In this document: positions 58,341 to 64,000 of the stretch, in pieces
Numbering within the stretch: position 1 is the stretch's first letter
Layout: the number at the start of each line of letters is the position of its first letter
Origin: Gordionus sp. m RMFG-2023
Lineage: Eukaryota; Nematomorpha; Gordioida; Chordodea; Parachordodidae
Assembly (NCBI RefSeq): GCF_954871325.1
Contig: NC_088776.1
Span: forward strand, 11,098,052-11,162,051
Reading direction: 5' to 3'
DNA: 64,000 nucleotides
Translations under genes and position numbers: made by a program
The notes under the pieces: model-generated
Told to the model about the DNA's origin: nothing
Databases searched by the model: none
The model's input: the letters and a program-made list of their open reading frames with translations, nothing else

Positions 58341-58711
58341 GGATAGGAAGGAAAAGAGAAATAAGGAATATGGAAAAGAAATTAAAGGGGAAGAGGGTAA
58401 AGGAAGAGAAAAGGGGAAAGGGAAAAAAAGGCTAAAAGAAAAGAAAAAGGGTAATGAAAATGAAAAGATAAAGAAAGGGGAAAAGAAAAAGTGAAAGGAA
58501 AAGAAAAAGAAAAAAGGAAAGAAATGGGGAAATTGAAAGAAATAAGGAAAGCGAATGGTAAGGAAAAGAAAAAGGAAAGGGGGAGAAGAAAAGGGGGAAA
58601 AATATTTAAAGGAAAAGAGAAAAAGGAAAAAAGAAAGAGAAAGGGAAAGAAGGGAAAGGAAGGAAAATAGAAAGAAAAAGGAATATGGAAAGGAAATTAA
58701 TAAGGAAAGAT
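58341..58711 (+). repeat. Purine-rich tract, about 370 bp
   Basis: The plus strand is about 90-92% A+G (three 60-base lines counted) in irregular GAAAAG / GGAAAG words. On the minus strand it gives a long open frame of Phe/Ser/Leu/Pro, an artefact of composition. Such tracts can form triplex DNA; no gene function is implied. Confidence 0.85.
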
Positions 58712-58739
58712 GATTAACCTGCAATTTCTTTCTTTGCTT

Positions 58740-58986
58740 GGCAATGATTAATCAAAGTTTGTACAATCATTTTCTAAAATAAAAACAAAATAAAAATAAT
58801 AATGCACTGACCCTGCAGAGGAATCTATATTAAGTTCAACTCTCTATCAATTATGGGAATATCATCAGATATTGGTAAACCTAAAACAGATGTAATCTAA
58901 AATGTTAGAAAGTATAAGAAAAATATTTATGATATAATTTATTTCAAATCTACATAACATTAATTTCAAGTGCGGCTCATTTACTT
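58740..58986. other. AT-rich spacer, nothing recognised
   Basis: No gene or repeat could be assigned. Confidence 0.4.
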
Positions 58987-59085
58987 GAATACTGTTGAAT
59001 ATTATATACTTAAATAATTGAATACTGTTAAATATCATATGCCTGAATAAATGAATACCGTTGAATATCCTATACTTGACTATTA
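58987..59085. repeat. 33-bp tandem repeat, three units
   Basis: Units start GAATACTGTTGAATATTATA (58987), GAATACTGTTAAATATCATA (59020) and GAATACCGTTGAATATCCTA (59053). Confidence 0.85.
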
Positions 59086-60036
59086 AAAAGGAAAGCGTGT
59101 TACTGACTATTCAAAAAAGTAACGGGTTAATTTTTTTTGTAATATATTATATAAATAAAATTATACAAAAATAATATATTATACATAAGATAACATCTTT
59201 TTATAACAATTTATTTATTTTTAGCAACAATTGATTTTCAAAATTTTGATCAGACAAACAAGAGGGCTTAGTGCTCAAAGCAGCTTTCGCTGTGGCTTTC
59301 GCCGTGCTAAACACACGTTCAATTGGCCAGATGATAGGAGAGTTTTATTATATTTAATAAATAAAAATTTTAATTCGGGGAATTAATTAAAAGTATTTAA
59401 AGAATTATCTTTATTTTGGAAAAAGCTTAATAGATCATCTTCACAAATATCTTCATTCATTTCCTCATCAAAAAAAAATTTATTTTTATCAGAAAATATT
59501 TTGGTATGTGTGTTGGATAAAGGAACTACGTTTGCTCTTTCCTTATCAAAATCTTTTCTCAAACTGGAAATAAGTTCTAGCATTCTTCCTTTGTTTACCT
59601 CTAATTTGATCCAGAGCCAATCCAATTTAAATAGTGGGTTAATTATTGTTGAATGTTTGAATCTATTTAAAATAACAGATAAACAATCTATATATTGTAA
59701 GCAATATCTGAACTGTATGCTTATCTACGCCTTCCAAGATTGAATTAATAAGGATTACAAAACTTGAAATTATTTAAAGTCATTTTTTAAATATTAATAT
59801 GATAATGGGAGTGAAATATCCCAAATGCATTTTTTCTTCGCTCTCTAAAATTGAAAGAGCCATATCAATCGCTCATAACCTATAAAATCATATATATATC
59901 ATATTTCTTAATTAACACTAAACCATACAATCTCTGTAATTCAGATTTATCACAAGATTCGTCAAATTTTTTGCAATTCTCCTTAATAAAACTATATTTA
60001 GTTTCACGGAGATAAAAATAGTTTTCTTGTTATAAC

Positions 60037-60712
60037 CAGGGACCCGTACGTAACAAACCGTTAATTATAAACCGTTATAAATATCTGAACCATAACAGTA
60101 ATCGAACCGATATAATTATTTTTTGAAGGAGTAAAAAGTACCTTTATAAAAACCGGGTAAACAGGTTCCGTTTTTATATTTTAGAAATGGAAATAATTTG
60201 AATATCCAGAATTATATAAACTTGCTCTTATAGTACTGGCGGTTACCGCAACACAAGTTTCTGTAGATAAGTCTTTTTCAGGGCTAAAATTTGTGATATC
60301 GTCATAACGAACAAAAAGGAATCCATTTATATTAGAAAATATATTACTTATACGTTCAAATAATATATTTAAAAATGAGTTATTTTGAATCTTATATAAA
60401 TTTTTTTATATATAATTCATAGATGCTTATAATAAAAATAAATTAGAAGATGGTGTTGCTTCAATAAAAAAAAATTCTAACCGTAATGAACCTTTATAAA
60501 CCTTTATAATTAGCTGAACCGAACCTTTATAAATTCTTCTTAAGAACCGTAACCAAAACGTAACCATTATAATTTTTTACATATTGAACCGTAACCAAAC
60601 TGAACCGTAACCAAACTGAACCGTAACCAAACTGAACCGTAACCAAACTGAACCGTAACCAAACTGAACCGTAACCAAACTGAACCGTTATAAATAACCG
60701 TTCGGGTCCCTG
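60037..60712 (+). mobile_element. hAT element I, 676-bp derivative nested in element H, perfect TSD
   Basis: Inverted ends CAGGGACCCG on both sides. Perfect 8-bp duplication GTTATAAC at 60029-60036 and 60713-60720, itself a palindrome. Subterminal AACCGTTATAAA words are on both sides. At about 60225-60340 the plus strand reads VLAVTATQVSVDKSFSGLKF, a hAT dimerisation motif of the ATQVSVERAFSGLK type; the rest of the transposase is missing. Confidence 0.92.
60585..60680. repeat. 16-bp minisatellite, six perfect units
   Basis: TGAACCGTAACCAAAC repeated six times without change inside hAT element I. The same AACCGTAACC words occur more loosely elsewhere in that element's subterminal regions. 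Confidence 0.95.
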
Positions 60713-61067
60713 GTTATAACCGGTTTAATTAGATATCTTCCCATGTTTTTCTTAAAAATGGCAGCACATTTGAAGATTGCTAATGTTTATTCCACAATAG
60801 CTTACACTTCAAAATTGTAAATTTTGAAATAGTTTTAAAATGGACATCGTAACCTGCCTTTTCAATGTCAACACTTGCAATGAGATTTTAAGTGTGTGCT
60901 GAAAACGAATAATGCTTAGTTTACAATAAATTTTCATATAAATCAAATAATGGCAGAACTATTTTACCATCCGATTCCTCTCCTTGTTCATATACTCTAA
61001 TAAATTTTTAATAAATATATTAAAATTTTTTACTTGAAAGTTTTATATAATATCTAGCATTGTCGGT

Positions 61068-61430
61068 TAGAGATCTGCAAAGTTAGGCGCGACCCGTACC
61101 CGGCTCGAGTCCATCGGGCCTAATACTATTTAAAATAATCGGGTTCGGGCCGGGCATAATATTTTTAAAAAAATTCGGGCAGGGTCGAATCGGATTTTAG
61201 AAATTTTTTTAAATATACCTAAATTTATCAATTTTATATTGAATTTTTTATGTAAAATAAAAATTTTTGATTTTATTTATTGAAACTAAACGCCATATAA
61301 CTTATGTCTTTTATTTAGAGTAATTATAAAAATTAATTTCTATATTTAAATAAATTCGGGCAGGCAGCAAAACTTTTTTAAAAAAAATTTCGGGCCGGGC
61401 TTGAAAAATTAGGCCCGATGCAGATCACTA
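61068..61430. mobile_element. GC-worded MITE family K, intact ends, perfect TSD
   Basis: Inverted ends TAGAGATCTGCA and TAGTGATCTGCA (right, read inward). Perfect 8-bp duplication TTGTCGGT at 61060-61067 and 61431-61438. Length 363 bp. Subterminal GGGCCGGGC words are followed by T/A tracts. Confidence 0.93.
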
Positions 61431-62250
61431 TTGTCGGTAATGATAGGTCACTTTATTTTGTATCTTATATGTCGTAAAAATTTCAAAGATTATTTTTGCT
61501 AGATAATCAAATGTGTGTTTTCATGTTTTACAAACAAATCAGATTAAAACCCTCTCAAGAGTGTCTGCATGTAGCATAGCACCATGCCTTAATAAGAACT
61601 CTTTTAAAAGACTATATTAATATATATTTTAAATACCGATGACAAGCTGACCAAGAATCCACAGTTGTGCAAACAATTTTTTGGGATACAATAAATCCAC
61701 TAATTTCTTTGCGATGTGTCATATGCTTTTTTAATTTTTAATACGAGGGTAAGGCCTAGACATCACATTTTTAGTTGGCTGCAATTTTTTGATAGTATTA
61801 AAAAATGCAGTGCTACAATTGAAAATGATTGTATTCATCAATTACAAAATTAAAAACATATTCATCAACAGCTGATTGTGGTATTTTTATCTTTGATGTA
61901 GATGGATTCTGCATCTCAATGAGTGTGATTTGATTGGCTTCAATTTTTTTTATTACTATTCAAATGTTAATTAATCTCTTTCATTTTTTAGGAATGTGCA
62001 GTCTATAATTTTTTAATTAAAATATTCTAAATTCCTGAATTTTTATTAAAAATAAATTAAATTTTTCAATAATTGAAGTTAAATCTTTTAAAAATTTATT
62101 TGCATTTTTTAATCCCTCACTAAACTTTTCGTCAAGGAAAACATTAAAAATTGAAATTATAATTGCCAAGGATGATTTTTCAATTTTTTTTTCCGAATTA
62201 TCATTTAAAAAGGAATAAGGAAAAATATCTAGGTTCAGTTTTCTAAAACA

Positions 62251-62981
62251 ATATTGCTTTATAGTTTTATTCCATATATATAATTATTTAAAAATACATA
62301 TCTATTTAACAAAGTTTTTAAAATCACTATTTTATTATTTAAATTTATTAACAATTTGAAGTTAAACCAATAGCAATCTAAAATAAGAAATAGAAGATAT
62401 TGTTCAAACTCAATATAATATACCAATACCAATATTTTGTCAATCTTGGGTTTTTAATGTTGGTCCCCAGCCCTTTACTATAGTATAATTTAATTGCTTA
62501 TATTTTAATTTCATGTTTAAGCTTTTCAAAATATTAAGACAGAATAATTCTTTTAATGGTTATTTTATAATACCCATGATTTATTATTAAAGTAATGTTT
62601 AAAATAATTATATATTATTTCATCTTTTTACCTTCATATGCTTTTTTAAGTTTGAACTGCTGGACATTAAGGTTAAAATATTTGCTTTGGGACATAATTT
62701 ACATTTACAAAGTAATTTTTTTTATTGGTGTAAAATATGTTTCAAATTAGGGCCAGGGAAGGGTTAAATGATCTTCATCTTAAGAAGTAAGTACTATGAC
62801 ATAATATTCTCAAAATAAATTATAAAATAGAATAATATTATTATTATTAACATTTACTTTGAATTTTAATTGAATATTAAATAGATTAACATTCGACTGA
62901 AAATTTAACAAGTATTTAAAATAAAAATGAAGGAATGGTGGTTGATATGAAAAACTCGGGTTAAATTATTTATTAAAAAAT
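62251..62981. other. AT-rich spacer between two hAT element H copies
   Basis: Nothing recognised; it may include the undetected right end of copy 1. Confidence 0.4.
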
Positions 62982-64000
62982 TAGTGCTGTAAACGTTACT
63001 GCAAAAAGAAAATGCGTTACCGTTACTCGTTACTTGGAACGTGCGTTATTGACTAACGGGTTACTCGTTACTTAAAAAATTAAATATTATATACAAAAAT
63101 TATTTTTTTCCTACAATATATAATATAAATAAATACAAAAAGAATATATAATAAGATAAGATTTTTTTATAAAAAATATTTTCATATATATAATTATAAT
63201 ATAAATAAAATTATACAAAAATAACATATTATATATAAGATAACATCTTTTTGCAAACAATTTTATATTAATTTTTAGAAGAATTGATTTTCAAAATTTT
63301 GATCAGACAAACAAGAGCGCTTAGTGCTCAACACAGCTATCGCCGTGTTAAAAATACGTTCAATTGGCGCAGAGGATGGGAGAGTTGTATTATATTTAAA
63401 TAAAATTTTAATTCGGGGAATTTATTAAAAATATTTAGAGAATTAGCTTTATTTTGAAAAAAGCTTAATAGATCATCTTCAAAGAGATTTTTATTTATTT
63501 CCTCATCAAAAAAATTTATCTTGATTTTATCCAGGACCAATCCAATTTAAATAGCGGGTGAAATATTGTGGATGGTATGTATTCATCTTTATAGATGTTA
63601 TAATCTATTGAAAATAAAAGATAATCAAAATATAAATTGTAACCAATATTTGAACTGTATACCTTTTATCTATGCCTTCCAGGATTGAATTAATAAGTGG
63701 CTTAACTTGAAATTATTTAAAGCCATTTATTTAAGTTTTAATATTATTATCTCTGCATTTTTTCTTTGCTCTCTAAAATTGAAAAGGCGTAAAAATCGGT
63801 TCCATAACTTATAAAATCTATACATATCATATTTCTTAATTAACACTAACCATACAATATTCATCCATGAATTACTTGTCGTTATTTGAAAATCTCTGTA
63901 ATTCAGATTTAAAACAAGTTCGTCAAATTTTTGGAAATTCTCCTTAATATGACTATCTATTAATTTCATGGAGTTATAAAAAGAGTTCCATCTTGTCATA
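62982..64000 (-). mobile_element. hAT element H, copy 2, runs off the window
   Basis: The terminus TAGTGCTGTAAACGTTACTG is followed by repeated CGTTACTCGTTAC words. The coding part on the minus strand matches copy 1 closely: a C-terminal segment near 63290 and DEEINKNLFEDDLLSFFQNK at 63500. At 63999-63727 a 90-codon open block begins MTRWNSFYNSMKLIDSHI and includes ENFQKFDELVLNLNYRDF and WLVLIKKYDMYRF. TRWNS is the typical hAT motif before the third catalytic region. The N-terminal half lies outside the window. Confidence 0.85.

Larger units (their letters stand above)
59210..61990 (-). pseudogene. hAT transposase remnant of element H copy 1
   Basis: From the N-terminal side (about 61940 down): EANQITLIEMQNPSTSKIKI, then AVDEYVFNFVIDEYNHFQ; KKIVCTTVDSWSACHRYLKY (first catalytic Asp region, about 61690); after the MITE, SAHTLNLIASVDIEKAGYDV with one stop in the HTL motif (about 60900); WNKHQQSS; after the second insertion, KKFDE and YGLVLIKKYDI (about 59920); KLEVNKGRMLELISSLRKDF (59600); and finally SPIIWPIERVFSTAKATAKA with LSDQNFENQLLLKI (59340-59215), the dimerisation domain and natural C-terminus. 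Several frameshifts and stops are present beyond the two insertions. Residue wording given across stops is a reading aid only. Confidence 0.82.
59090..62250 (-). mobile_element. hAT element H, copy 1, with two nested insertions
   Basis: This is a minus-strand hAT element whose left terminal region (59090-59135, AAAGCGTGTTACTGACTATT then AACGGGTTAA) is a decayed form of that at 62982-63070. It contains an almost full-length but broken transposase. It is interrupted by a hAT-I derivative (60037-60712) and a family K MITE (61068-61430), each with its own perfect 8-bp duplication. The right terminus was not identified. Confidence 0.85.

Noticed and set aside
58179-58724. Minus-strand open frame of 181 codons, Phe/Ser/Leu-rich.
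   Set aside because: It is the complement of a purine-rich tract; composition alone keeps it open and no domain is visible.
60585-60680. Six perfect direct repeats considered as a CRISPR-like array.
   Set aside because: The 16-bp units are contiguous with no spacers, inside a hAT element of a eukaryotic genome.

Overview
The window looks like nuclear DNA of an invertebrate animal with a very AT-rich genome. Most of it is A+T homopolymer-like spacer. It carries a PRDM13-type zinc-finger gene and an HPRT gene whose exon boundaries match those of vertebrate HPRT1, both of which point to a metazoan. I cannot name the phylum. I saw no bacterial gene organisation, no rRNA, no tRNA and no CRISPR array.

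Two host genes are well supported. An HPRT-type purine-salvage gene runs on the minus strand from 49595 to 55988, with a possible first coding exon at 57734-57784. It is split into small exons (107, about 230-241, 101, 50, 77 and 90 bp) that are easy to miss in a plain ORF scan. A PRDM13-like C2H2 gene lies on the plus strand at 36931-38229 in one long Asn-rich exon that ends in two diagnostic fingers.

Most of the rest that can be read is a graveyard of hAT-superfamily DNA transposons. I could define many by terminal inverted repeats (TIRs) plus 8-bp target-site duplications (TSDs). Complete or near-complete insertions are at 2604-4939, 19492-20875, 21612-22829, 42166-44018, 44410-46304, 47841-49010, 60037-60712 and 61068-61430. 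Further hAT remains are at 14354-15410, 29276-29585, 40440-41695, 53430-53860, 59090-62250 and 62982 to the window end. A 215-bp hAT-like MITE (termini TAGTGTTGTTAAA) is scattered in at least nine copies. Two places show stacked insertions that give a relative time order: 14354-15410 and 59090-62250.

Other layers are: a pair of inverted Ty3/gypsy fossils at 10440-14240; two copies of a LINE reverse-transcriptase tail (14711-14868 and 17424-17684); a 2.2-kb island of much higher G+C at 7820-10050, whose origin I could not settle; a 1.7-kb inverted array of roughly 0.5-kb satellite-like monomers at 38530-40262; a purine-rich tract of about 370 bp at 58341-58711; and several short tandem repeats. 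Long stretches such as 1-2595, 24487-28089, 34016-36540 and 46507-47832 hold nothing I can assign.

The genes do not form a pathway. The picture is two unrelated host genes in a transposon-rich, intron-rich neighbourhood, with fossil transposons and MITEs also sitting inside the HPRT introns.
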